This document shows positions 21,350-31,034 of a DNA stretch of 64,000 bases, piece after piece (position 1 is the first letter of the stretch; every line of letters starts with the position of its first letter). Both the position numbers and the translations under genes were made by a program. The notes below the pieces were generated by a model, which saw only the letters and a list, made by a program, of their open reading frames with translations, did not search any database and was not told the origin of the DNA. Source of the DNA: Icerya purchasi (taxonomy: Eukaryota > Arthropoda > Insecta > Hemiptera > Monophlebidae); contig CM077115.1 in the NCBI GenBank assembly GCA_039619475.1, forward strand, positions 495,091,352 through 495,155,351, written 5' to 3'.

Positions 21350-21386
21350 CTCAGAAACGTTTTCGGGCACAACCTATCTTCAGCTA
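21350..21386 (-). ncRNA. Hammerhead-ribozyme-like core, locus 2 left arm
   Basis: On the minus strand: TAG-CTGAAGA-T-AGGTTGTGCCC-GAAAACGTTT-CTGA. N7 of the CUGANGA core is A here and T in the other copies, a position that is free in known hammerheads. TAG and CTG can pair as a short stem I with a G-U. Stem II is weaker than in the right arm. Inference only. Confidence 0.33.
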
Positions 21387-21406
21387 TTAATAAGAAGTAC
21401 ACTCAG

Positions 21407-21418
21407 AAGGCAGTGTGT
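21407..21418 (+). repeat. Target-site duplication, left copy
   Basis: AAGGCAGTGTGT, repeated at 23172-23183 directly after the poly-A tail of the I-like insertion. Confidence 0.85.
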
Positions 21419-23171
21419 CCGGAACATAAGCAGGAGCAATGGAATCGATAAAGGATTCTTGGCTATCTTTAGAAAGGTTGAGATTGGAGGGACGTTCAGA
21501 GGATGGGGATTCGAAAGCTCTAGCCATTTTCTAGATATGAGAAAGAGCGGAGTATTAATCGAGAATGAAGAACAGAAATTCTTCCAGGAGGAGGACCTCT
21601 TTGAGATTACAAGCGTATATATCTAGTCCTCGCGTTCGCTCGTTTATGAGCAAGAAAGTTTTCGGTTGTAGAATCTAAACGAAAGGTTCCAAAGGTGTGG
21701 TATGACTATGGCGGAATGCGCGGTTGCATTCCTCATTCCATCAAAGAGATCAGGCTTTATTGTGGTTATTAGATGTCTGATGATGGGTAGGTAAAGATAA
21801 GGAAAGAGCAGACTTAACGGAGTTTAAAAAGGAATTAGATAGAAGTATGGGATCGGAGTCGAGTTGAGTACTAACGAGAAATGAATCAACACAAGAACGA
21901 AACAGAGTCTAATTTGCTCTGCAGAGGTTCCATCGAGGAGAATGTAGTGAAGCAAGTCGAAGAAGAAAAGTTAACAGGAGTTATCAGGGTGGGCTCATGG
22001 TCACTGCCGTAAGAACCCGTATTCCATTTCTAGGAACTGGCGTTTCACACCTAGGATCACCCCCTTTTTTATCCATCATCGGCTCAGTTCGTTTTGTCCT
22101 TATATAATGTGTCCTTTGTCACAATCTCCCTTATTTCTGTTTTAATTTTGCCGATCTCTGCCATCCTCCAAATATGTTTACTGTGTAGCTACGCTCTTCA
22201 AGTTGTTTTTGCAGGCCCTAATTGGACAGAAATTCCACAGTATTATCAATTCTCAATTTCCCTCACATATAATTATATTCACAGATGGTTCGAAGAGGCC
22301 GGGTGGTGTCTGTACCTCTTTTATCGTCTCAGATTTTTGCTTTTCAGAATCTTTTCGCCTGCCTCGTTCTACATTCATAAACGTATTAATGACTATTCTA
22401 CGTTCCGTTATCTTCATTTCCTGCGATCACCTTTCCTCTATATTCTCGATTACATCTGACTCCATGACCGCTCTTGAATTCATTCGTCCTTACCTGATCA
22501 TTCCCGTGATTTTATCATACTCCGCGTACGCTCACTTATTCACGTTCTTTCTTCCCTTCATTCCATTTATACGGATATTTACTACGGGATCCTAGCTGTT
22601 TGGGCATCTTCGGTAATGACGGCGACAGACTGCTTGACTCGGATTGCTGCCTCTTCTCACTTCTTCTTTTAAAAAGTCCCATCGTCTAATTTCCTTCCGC
22701 TGTGGAAAAGTTTTCATCTTAGATTATGGTATCGGATATGTACGTTTCCTCTTTTTCTAACAATTGTTCTTTTTATCTGTCTGTTCAACCTAGTGTCTTT
22801 CTGTTAACCCCTAGGTATTCTTTGTTTCCTTCACTTCGTTATTCGTCTGCGCTCTTAAGCCATACGTTATTATTCGTTGGTTGCCTTTCTATATTGTCCT
22901 CTCCACTCAAACGAAGAGCATGTTTGCGATGCTGATCATGTGTTTATTAAGTATCTATCTCTATTAAGCGCTTTTCTTTCTATTCCAGTTTGCTGCGACT
23001 TGGTCTTCATATTGCGCCTCTCATATCTTTTCCCTTTCCACAGATTGCTTCTATTATTTGTTTCTTCCTCCTAACAATATCTGACCGTGTCAAGACATAA
23101 TTGATTCCTTCCCTTTCGAATTGTTTCTGGGTATTGACGAGCCCAAAAAAAAAAAAAAAAAAAAAAAGTAT
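21419..23171 (+). mobile_element. I-like non-LTR retrotransposon, copy B, 5'-truncated and 5'-inverted, with TSD
   Basis: A single insertion of about 1.75 kb in two parts. The part from 21419 to about 22010 is element sequence in reverse orientation: its minus-strand frames look like the end of the apurinic endonuclease domain and the linker to RT (for example STPIPYFYLIPF where SDHxPI is usual, then SALSLSLPTHHQTSNNH). The part from about 22080 is in the forward orientation. It carries RNase H (IIIFTDGSKRPGGVCTSF at about 22260, then SDSMTALEFIRPY, then LGIFGNDGDRLLDS), the zinc-knuckle YCPLHSNEEHVCDADHV near 22900, the 3' motif TTGACGAGCCC and 23 A residues at 23145-23167. It is flanked by the 12-bp duplication AAGGCAGTGTGT. 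The RT itself is missing between the two parts. Multiple stops show it is dead. Confidence 0.8.
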
Positions 23172-23390
23172 AAGGCAGTGTGTGTTTTTAGTTTTATCTG
23201 AATGTCTACTCTTTATTAGTAGCTGATGATGGGCTGTGCCCGAAAACGTTACTGAGTACGGTATTTATTTTATTAATTAAAGTAAATTATTTATTACTTA
23301 TTTTTGTTTGTTATTTTATTATTTATTTTATTTATAAATATTGACAAACAGGTATTATCTATACTGTATTATTGCGTTCTTCAACAATTA
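23172..23390 (+). repeat. Hairpin element family 3, locus 2, right arm
   Basis: This starts with the second AAGGCAGTGTGT and continues with the complement of the left arm. The tail ATTTATAAATATTGACAAAC followed by AGGT and TTCAACA is shared with locus 1. Confidence 0.85.
23219..23257 (+). ncRNA. Hammerhead-ribozyme-like core, locus 2 right arm (best copy)
   Basis: TAG, CTGATGA (23223-23229), T (23230), GGGC-TGT-GCCC as stem II (23231-23241), GAA (23242-23244), AACGTT as a self-complementary stem III (23245-23250), A at the predicted cleavage position 17 (23251), then CTG pairing with TAG as a three-pair stem I (one G-U). The single extra base after CTGATGA is the main departure from the consensus. 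The very short stem III would favour action as a dimer, as described for hammerheads in Penelope-like elements and satellite repeats. No activity is shown. Confidence 0.4.
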
Positions 23391-23509
23391 TTGAAATAAT
23401 AATATATATTGTGTTGCTGGGCGAGATTTGGTAGGTTTATTTTTTTTTGGGAGAGGCAGTATTACACTTAACGGAAATATGTCAAATATTCATGGACGTC
23501 GTATAATAC

Positions 23510-23510
<1 letters not shown>

Positions 23511-23605
<95 letters not shown>

Positions 23606-23612
23606 GTTATTA

Positions 23613-23689
<77 letters not shown>

Positions 23690-23692
23690 GGC
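23511..23692 (+). repeat. Long (TTA)n microsatellite
   Basis: About 60 TTA/ATT units with a few TTG variants. It produces an apparent poly-tyrosine open frame that is not a gene. Confidence 0.97.
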
Positions 23693-23874
23693 TTCGTCGA
23701 TTTTTATTAAATTTCTCGAATTTTCAACAACGGAATTTGTAAATCTGCACTAACTATGCCCGGTGATGACGTGATGATTTTTTACCCCACTATAGGAACT
23801 GAAAATCGAATTTTTATTATGGAAATAATTTTTTTAAATTTATTTTTTTGGTTTTTTTTAGGGAGACTTGCCAA

Positions 23875-23990
23875 CCACAGAATACAGCAAGGCAAGGGGA
23901 ATTTTTCCATATTTTTCGATGTGCGCAACAGGATTCAAACCGGCTACCAAATTAAAAAATACCGTTGCCCAATCTAAATAGCATCTACGA
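23875..23990 (-). mobile_element. tRNA-like SINE fragment
   Basis: On the minus strand, ATTGGGCAACGGTATTT, then GGTAGCCGGTTTGAATCCTG gives a near-perfect RNA polymerase III B box (GGTTTGAATCC) about 30 bases after a weak A-box position. A body and an A-rich stretch (near 23815-23870) follow. This order fits a tRNA-derived SINE. The A box is poor and the length is short, so the element is decayed. Confidence 0.5.
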
Positions 23991-24435
23991 AAGTGCACAC
24001 GCTAATGTTGTCCCGGATAGTATTGCTGAACTGTAATATACGGAATTTTACACGTACTCTGTTGGGTGGAATTCGCTGGGTGCTAAATTTCCTACGTCAT
24101 TGGTGGCGTTGTATATCTATTTTAATACAGCACATATAAAAATTAATACGGTAAGCCGGGGAGATTTGAAATTTATTTAAAGTTTACTTTCGTAGTAAAA
24201 GTAACTTAGACTGCATTGGTGTAATTATCGTCTAATTTTTGTGTACCTAATACGTAGCGTTCCGTTGAAAATTTATTAGCCGATTAGTTCGCGATTCTGA
24301 AATTTTTTTGCATAAAATTGAAAAAGTTTCCGTGATTTTTAATTTCGTCATTTCGTCAGAAGTTCATCATTTCGCTAATTCTTCTGCGCAATCAAAAAAG
24401 TTACCCTCAGCGTTAAAAGAGGACAGAACAACACC

Positions 24436-24457
24436 GGGGGGGGGGGGGGGGGGGGGG
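24436..24457 (+). repeat. Poly-G tract of 22
   Basis: The longest of several G or C homopolymers in this AT-rich window. Confidence 0.95.
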
Positions 24458-25678
24458 TTAACGAACATTAACGTAATACGTAACGGTAAAATTAGCTGTA
24501 ATCTCTAAAAGAGGAATGTTTATTATATTACTCGGAGTTTGATTGATCATTGTAGTAAATTTCATATGAAATTGTCTAAATACTATATCAGTTAAACCGT
24601 TTACTGTTAAACCGGTCCGGGTGAAAATCGGTCAAATTGAAAATTTCTATTTTCGTTCGGAGAGTCATATTTGACAGTATCGCGTTCGAAAGATTTATCG
24701 AAAAGAAAATTTCTTCGAGTGTAATTTTCTGTACGTCCAAGGCATAGCGGAAGTGCGTTTTAGTGTCTTAAGATTTGGCTTTTTCAACAGGTATTACTTA
24801 CTTACGGCGTTTACAGGTTTTGAGCGAGTGTTGCCTTTATTCTAGCGGGAAGCTCGGAATCGTAACTATTTCTCTTTTTCTGTCTCCCACCCTCTCACAA
24901 TATGTCCCTCAAAATTATTAGAATTTGTTTTTTTTTTCAGTTTGGAAAAAAAACAACTACATTATATATTAATGCGGCGGCTCTCGCAGAGGTCAAAAAC
25001 AAACTGCGTGTCATCTGAGTGAAAAAAAGTTATTCAGTGCAATCGGGGAGAGTAGGAGCGCGAGTGAGATTTTCCCAGAAATGCACTCACATTTTCATTG
25101 TAATTCGCAATCGAAGATAATAATGGTCGGCCAAGCTGGTGGTACTAAGCGTTTCCACTCCATTCGATCGTGCTGAATTTCGCTGACTCGGCGATTTCCG
25201 ATTTACTTTGAACTCGGTGACGATGGCTGATGAAATTTGAAAAAAATTCACGATAAACAAACAGTGTAGTGCTATTAGGCGGCCGATTACAATATAGCGA
25301 GAAGTGGCTAGTGTTAGCGGTATTTCTCGGCGCAAGGAAACACAAAGGCGGGAGGGTTGACTATCAGAAGTTGGCAGACGAGCCGAGTGGCGGCTACACG
25401 TGGCTGTCTATATCTAAATCACTTTTCGTACTTTATCGGAGGAAAATACGATTAACTTTTGGACACGTTCCGCGAACGAAAATTTTGTATCTCCGTCAGT
25501 CGGCCGGGGCGCTAGAATCGCATCAGACAGAACCCCTGCTCTGAAAATCATTTACCTTTCCCGCGGTCTTGAAAAATTGTGCAATGCGTGAAAATTGTGC
25601 TCGCGAGCAAAGGTCGCGTCGGATATTTCCGGAAACTAAAGAGCGACAATTATCCGTCGCCATCAGACGAGCAAAGTG

Positions 25679-25722
25679 TAAAAAGCGAAAAGCGAAAAGC
25701 GAAAAGTGAAAAGCGAAAAACA
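25679..25722 (+). repeat. 7-bp tandem repeat (AAAAGCG), about six units
   Basis: Units of AAAAGCG with one AAAAGTG variant. Confidence 0.9.
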
Positions 25723-26569
25723 TTTTTCAGATTTCAAACTCGCACGCGTTCACTATGAGCTGGTCGCAGCCGCTGTTGAACAACTACCGCACACACGTTC
25801 GGAATAGTAGTCCGCTGAAAGCGAAATCGATTAGTAAAAATTTTAAGCACTTTTCTTAGCTTATTATCGCTGACACCTTTTTTTTTTCTTTTTTTTTCTA
25901 TTTATTCTTTTAAGGCTAAATATGTTGCTAGGAAACAAACAATTGCCGCTGCTTTCTATAATACTAAAATATCCGACCATCGGTCGTTGAATTATATTTT
26001 AAAAAAGCTCTCTTTCGGTTATGTCTTTCATATGGCTGAATTAAGATTTTATAATGTTTCTTAATGTTTGCGCTTTGCAACGGTTGTTTTTTTTTTTTAG
26101 TATTCTCCATTTCATCGTATTCATTGAAGAAATCAAATAATAATGTTTTTTTGATTTTTTTTTTTAAAAAAAAATGCACCAAAACTTAATTTACTGTAGA
26201 AATTAAAAAAAAAAAAAATTAATGTGCCCCGGGACACAGGGCAGAAGAGTGAAACTTCAAAGGCATTTTCCCCAACTTCGATTTTATAGTATTAGTATCA
26301 AATTTACCAAAAGTAAGAACCGAATGGGGAGATAACAAAAAATTAATCCATTTTTTTCATTAATGTTTCGTTGGATTCTATAAAAGATTACACAGCATAC
26401 TTATATGGTAACACTGAAATATGAAATATAAGTTTTTGATGTAATTTTATCACAGTACATGTCTAGAAAATACAATGGTAGCTCCGTGTACTTTGTCGTT
26501 GATTCATTTGGATTATTATTAATAATTGAAGTACGGTTTGAAGGAATTCTATTAAAGGAAAAAAAGAAT

Positions 26570-26985
26570 GGTCTGATTCAAAATTGACACGTTGAAGTCT
26601 CCAGCTAATATCCAATGATAAGTGTATGTAAATTTTCTTTTAATAATTCTGAACCATCGCGAGTGAAAAAAAGAGTAATCTTCTGTGTACTACGAATTAA
26701 ATTATATATCACGGACCTTCTTTGATTTGAAAAAGTATAAATGGCGATAATAATTATTTCTTTTCCATCTTCCGTCTTACATTGATATCCCCGACATCTA
26801 TTTAACCAGAATTTCTAATTGCGTAACATTGTGTGTATTGACATATCAATATTAGAAGTAACAATGTTTGACTTATCGTTTCTATTACGATAAACAGCAA
26901 CCCCCCTGCTGCTCGAACGTTCGCTGGTATTTAAATTTTACGATGCAATCGAAATCTGGTATGTCAATGTTATCGTCATTATTTC
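26570..26985 (-). pseudogene. Apurinic endonuclease-like (EN) domain fragment of a non-LTR element
   Basis: Minus-strand frames read IPDFDCIVKFKYQRTFEQQG followed by GCC, SNIVTSNIDMSIHTM, CKTEDGKEIIIIAIYTFSNQ, then DGSELLKENLHTLIIGY and LETSTCQF. In a neighbouring frame the last block is LAGDFNVSIL. The GDFN motif (catalytic Asp and Asn) and the IAIYxxPNQ block are hallmarks of the exonuclease-endonuclease-phosphatase domain that nicks target DNA in non-LTR elements. Stops and frameshifts are present. No RT follows on the same strand, so it is a fragment. Confidence 0.72.
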
Positions 26986-27261
26986 TGTTAAGATTAAAAT
27001 GCGGCTTGCTTCAGTTACAGTTCTCCTTTGAGATCATTGACATTCCTCCTCTATATATACTCGATGCCATTCTTTTTCCGATTCTATTTTAAGTTTTAAT
27101 AAATTTATTTTCTTTTTCTTTTTTATATACATATAAGTGTATATCTCTCTTAAAGTGGTATACAATAACATGCAACATAAATTTTAATTCAATACATATT
27201 ACTGGCTACGTGTTTATTACGAATTTTTAGATGTATTAAGAACTACTATTAGCCGCCAGGC

Positions 27262-27264
<3 letters not shown>

Positions 27265-27297
<33 letters not shown>
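27265..27297 (+). repeat. Poly-A tract of 33
   Basis: This directly follows TTAGCCGCCAGGCCAT and is probably the tail of an otherwise unrecognised retroposed sequence. Confidence 0.9.
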
Positions 27298-27300
<3 letters not shown>

Positions 27301-27439
27301 ATTCGCTGAATTAAATTCAGTTTTTTATTAAGATCAAATTAATACTCAAAATGACAATAAATATACAAAAATCAAAAATGAAAAGCATTTTAATTACATT
27401 GAAATGAATTCACGTGGCTGACATTATTCCCCTTAATAA

Positions 27440-27658
27440 CAAAAATCAGTATAAATTTACATTAAAAAATTAAAGTAATTTACACTTTGGAAACACATTT
27501 TTTTTCGGGCTATATCATTAGCTAACAACACAGAGTACACACTCATTTATATACTTTATTAAATAGAGTGTACGTACTCTGTGCTGTTAGCTGATGATAT
27601 GGCCCGAAAAAAAAAACGTGTTTCTGAAATAATTTAATTTTTTAAAGTAAATTTATAC
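27440..27658 (+). repeat. Hairpin element family 3, locus 3
   Basis: A palindrome with centre near 27552. The left half holds TTCGGGCTATATCATTAGC and AACA(A)CACAGAGTACAC. The right half holds GTACTCTGTGCTGTTAGCTG, ATGATATGGCCCGAAA and an A run, then ACGTGTTTCTGAAATAA. The outer arms share TTAAAGTAA(A)TTTA. It abuts repeat X copy 2. The hammerhead-like core is decayed: CTGATGA and CCCGAAA remain in the right arm, but stem II can no longer pair, and the left arm has CTAATGA. Confidence 0.8.
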
Positions 27659-27659
27659 C

Positions 27660-28160
27660 GATTTGTTGGATTCGGTACACATATAATGTACCGAATAATC
27701 CGAATAAGATGGTTCGGAAACGACAAAAGTATTCAATTATACGATAGCTCGGAAACGGATTGACTTATCAGAATTGAATCATAAATTACAATTAAACTTC
27801 CGTCTGTGACAATTTACAACTTTTAGTTGAGAGAAACCGTCTAGAATATATAATATGGAATTTAGAACAACCTCAAAAATCACCCTTAAAAAATTCCTAA
27901 CTCATCACCAGATAATAACCCTTTAAAAGCGAAATTCGAAATATAAAACAAAACACAGAAGCCCTTTCATAAATTACAAAAATTACGGTTAAAAAATTAT
28001 TTAAACCCCCCTTTTGGGTCAAACATAGCAAAAAAAATAAATTTTCTTCATAAATTTTTTTGAAATTTTCTAGTCTCCTATTCGCGGCAGAGATAAATCC
28101 AACAAATTAGAAACCATAAAAGTCAGTCTAGCCGTTCTTGAGTTATAAATGGTGTAACTA
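27660..28160 (-). repeat. Dispersed repeat 'X', copy 2
   Basis: The complement aligns with 19335-19745. Extra sequence at its 5' side includes GAACGGCTAGACTGACTTTT and GGATTTATCTCTGCCGCG. The end is a stem-loop, GGATTATTCGGTACA ... TGTACCGAATCC, whose bases differ from copy 1 while pairing is kept. It is followed by hairpin element locus 3. Confidence 0.78.
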
Positions 28161-28174
28161 ACCCAACTTTGTTT

Positions 28175-28176
<2 letters not shown>

Positions 28177-28215
<39 letters not shown>
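28177..28215. repeat. (TA)n microsatellite
   Basis: About 18 TA units at the outer end of repeat X copy 2. Confidence 0.95.
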
Positions 28216-28220
<5 letters not shown>

Positions 28221-28404
28221 GATTCATAACGTACGATCGGTCGTTTTTCGTGTTAACTCTCCATATATTTTTATTTATATATAAAACGCACCTAAAGAAG
28301 TTTCACTTCAAAATGCACCAGGAAGTAAAAACTTCGATAAATATCTATTTTACGCAGTAATAAAATATACCCTTAAATGTTCTTGAACAACATTAATACG
28401 TTAA

Positions 28405-28885
28405 GAGAGTGACTGAAATTGGCACTAGTAAAAAATCATATTCATCCCACCTCCAGAATATAAAGAAATCCGTAGAGCCATGGTGGCCCCCCCAGGGGAC
28501 CTTACGAGTTTATCATCGCGCGCTCAACCGTTTATGCCTGGGCCACACGCGACTATCCCACGACTACCTGTTGGAAGGCGCTCACCCTCCAACCACGTGT
28601 CCTTTCTGTCGCGCACAAGAGCCACCGGCGGTTGAGCACATTCTCATAAACTGCCCTGCATTCCAATCCTCCAGAACGAGACACGGATTTGATAACCTCA
28701 GCCATGTTCTCTCAAACTCAGAAGCGAACCAAAGTGCAGTCTTCCAGTTCGTCAGAGACAATGGATTAGGGGCATTCCTGTAACCGGAGACTCTTGGGCC
28801 GTAATAGTCTAGATATTATACACGGCCCGGGGTCTAACCACGGTTTGAAAATTTTAATAAAAAAAAAAAAATAAAAAAAAAAAAA
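28405..28885 (+). pseudogene. Non-LTR element C-terminus with zinc-knuckle and 3' end (second I/Jockey-type family)
   Basis: An open frame of 124 codons with the conserved tail of RNase H-bearing non-LTR ORF2 proteins: LNRLCLGHTRLSHDYLLEG, then a CX2C-X9-H-X4-C zinc-knuckle (CPFCRAQEPPAVEHILINC), then a stop at 28783. About 75 bp of 3' untranslated sequence (GGGCCGTAATAGTCTAGATA, CACGGCCCGGGGTCTAACCA) leads to an A-rich tail at 28859-28885. The frame is intact, so the insertion is recent but severely 5' truncated. Its GC content is higher than the surroundings. It is not the same family as the copies carrying the GACGAGCCC tail. Confidence 0.85.
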
Positions 28886-29470
28886 TATTAAGTTGGAAAT
28901 ATATGAGCGATATATTTAATACGGTTATATCATCGAGACTCTTTATTGATGTTATTTAGGAATAATCGTACATCTCCTTATAAGGGGGTATACTTTATTG
29001 TATAAGCTTTTATGGAGTGTAATTGTTTTTTCCCGTTTTAGTGCATTTTCGTTGAACTTTCAGGGTAAATTTTGCAGTATTCTTTTTTATCCTTTTAAAT
29101 TATTCTAGCTCGCAATATTTAGTGTTAATTTTTTTCTTTTTCCAGTAATAATATAGACGACACTAACCTATTAACGAAAATAACGTTATTCGACGACTAC
29201 TGTCAATATATGTATTACTCATCGATATAGGGGACCAGCACTGTCATGTAGGCTTTCGAATAAATCGCGACCAAACGCAGGGCAATGTTAAGATACGTGT
29301 AGTATTTCCGTCAGCGTAAGACAAGTGCCACTAGGGAAAACGGTTTTAGTTTATCCGCGGACCCTATTTAAGATTGATGATAATTTCTGGTTCGGCTGCA
29401 TTGAAAATTGTTTTTTTCTCCAATGTACGTCACAAACGACATTGGTAACAGTTTTCAAGCGTTAATTGCG
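28886..29470. other. Non-coding stretch, nothing recognised
   Basis: No motif could be supported. Confidence 0.45.
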
Positions 29471-29474
29471 TTTG

Positions 29475-29570
29475 TTATAAATAAAAAATAAAGTAAAGTA
29501 AGTCCTATATAGCCTTCATAGAGTATCGTGGATTGTAAACGTTTATAGTGTACTAAGTTCAACGGCACTA
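29475..29570 (+). repeat. Dispersed repeat family 2, copy 2 (interrupted)
   Basis: AATAAAGTAAAGTAAGTCC, CCTTCATAGAGTATCGTGGA and TTGTAAAC match copies at 13.1 and 57.6 kb. It is interrupted at 29571 by a MITE. Confidence 0.72.
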
Positions 29571-29942
29571 AAGGCTCGATTACATTAGGCGAGTTTACTA
29601 GCTACTAGACGGCGAATTCACTATCCGACAGTAAACTCGCCCAGTGTCATCATGTTGGCTAGCAAAGTAGCAGATTGTAAACAATCAGCGAGTAAAGTTG
29701 GAAGGTGGACTACTTTACTCGCTATTCGCTCTAGTAAACTAGCCGTGTGTCATCATAGTTGCTAGTGAATTAGCTGCGAGTATCTAGTTATTTTGTTCAG
29801 TGTGGCTACAAAATGTCGGTTGTAACCTAGTCGGCTTCTGAGCTAGTGGAATGATGCATCATCACTATTTCACTAGCTGATTCGCCCGTTTGTAAACACA
29901 CAAGCTAGCAGCTAGTATACTCGTCTAATGTAATCGAGCCTT
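29571..29942. mobile_element. MITE with terminal inverted repeats
   Basis: The left end AAGGCTCGATTACATTAGGC and the right end CTAATGTAATCGAGCCTT are inverted repeats. Pairing extends with one mismatch through CGAGTTTACTAGCTACTAG. The 372-bp body is unusually rich in GCTAGT/ACTAGC words and in GC relative to its neighbours. It has no coding capacity. It interrupts dispersed repeat family 2. The duplication at the target is unclear (TAA against TAC), so the superfamily is undecided. Confidence 0.85.
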
Positions 29943-30399
29943 ACAGAGAGAAGGGGGGCAGGGTTCGTTATTATTAGAAATTTCTATAAAAGGACTGACT
30001 GACCTGTTTATTTTTAATGTTTATTTTGAATGACTTAAATGCTCATCGAGGTACACAGCGCGCTAGTCGTTCCATTTTCGACTGAAGGCAATTATTTAAC
30101 TCGGTGTCTGATGCGCGACATGTATTTTTTTTCGAAGTGTCGGTAAAAAATAGGAAATTGAAATTTAAAGACAATATTACGCATAATCGTTATTTTTAAG
30201 CATACATCAGGCCGAGAGTAGAAATTTCGATGTGTGGGGATCTCAACATTCACCAAAATCAGTCTTCTACAGTGTTGCAAATATGACCGCAGGTCGGAAA
30301 ACCTGTGATGAGGAAACAAAGAGCGCGCAATACGGCAACAGATTAAGCACGGAAAATTGAGCAACCGGAGGGATGTTTAAAATTTAACTGAAGGCAGGA

Positions 30400-31022
30400 T
30401 AAAAAAAGAGCGGAACCAATTCCATTTCAGAACCATTTGGTACAGTGATGTGTGTGGAAAAGAGAGAACTTAATGTATTGGAAAATTAATTTTTGGCAAC
30501 ATGTTGCGGGACAGATTAAAGCGGAACAGTAAAGAAACACACATTTAATAGGATGAAGATAATTAGAAAAAATGAAAGAAAAATACGAAAGCTTATCATG
30601 ACTATAAATATGAGAAAGAAAATTGAAAAGGACTAGTTTTATTAGAGATGCATCGTCATTTATGAAGGATAGAGAAGTAAGAAATAAGTGAAGATGAATA
30701 GAGAGACAGTTGATCGAAAGCGATAACCTAAATAAGATATCTGTGAATGAATAGAGGAGTAGGGGATTCTGCAAGGATAGCCGGAACCAGATCACAGGAC
30801 ATCAAGGCAGAGAGGTGCTTTGAATGCGATCTAATTGTGAACGAAGAGATTTTAAAGCAACAGTGATCCAGGATAGGGCAGATAACGGATTCAAGAGAAA
30901 CGAGTAGGACAAAAGGATTGTCTCCCTAATTGGCATGAGAAAGAGTTTTTAACAGATTATGTTTCTTAAGAGGAAATAGATTGCAGATGATTAATGTCAT
31001 TGTAAAAGGAGAGAGGGCCATT
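30400..31022 (-). pseudogene. I-like element, minus-strand copy, RT thumb region
   Basis: Minus-strand frames from 31010 read NLLKTLSHAN then GDNPFVLLVSLESVICPILD and HCC, then LDRIQSTSLPLMS and LVPAILAESPTPLFIHRYLI. This is the RT thumb of the same family seen in copy C (LDKIHNMCLLGAL, AGILAEAGSYPLFMRRLYLG) and in the copy at 46 kb. Two or three frameshifts join the blocks. Past the thumb the sequence decays. It lies head-to-head with copy C, which starts within about 20 bp. Confidence 0.7.
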
Positions 31023-31034
31023 AAGGAAGATTTC

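Larger units (their letters stand above)
21265..21418 (-). repeat. Hairpin element family 3, locus 2, left arm
   Basis: The complement of this arm matches 23184-23345. Shared blocks are ATTTTTGTTTGTT, ATACC(C/G)TACTCAG(A/T)AACG and TTTTCGGGCAC(A/C)(A/G)CC. The loop of the palindrome is split by the I-like insertion at 21419-23171. The final 12 bases, AAGGCAGTGTGT, are repeated on the other side of the insertion. Confidence 0.85.
24000..26560. other. Long stretch without recognised genes
   Basis: It holds the 22-G tract (24436-24457), a GC-richer block with mixed short open frames at about 25050-25560, and the 7-bp array at 25679-25722. The GC-richer block has no motif that would let me call an exon. 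Confidence 0.45.

Noticed and set aside
23428..23742. Open frame of 104 codons with long poly-tyrosine
   Set aside because: It is the translation of the (TTA)n microsatellite.
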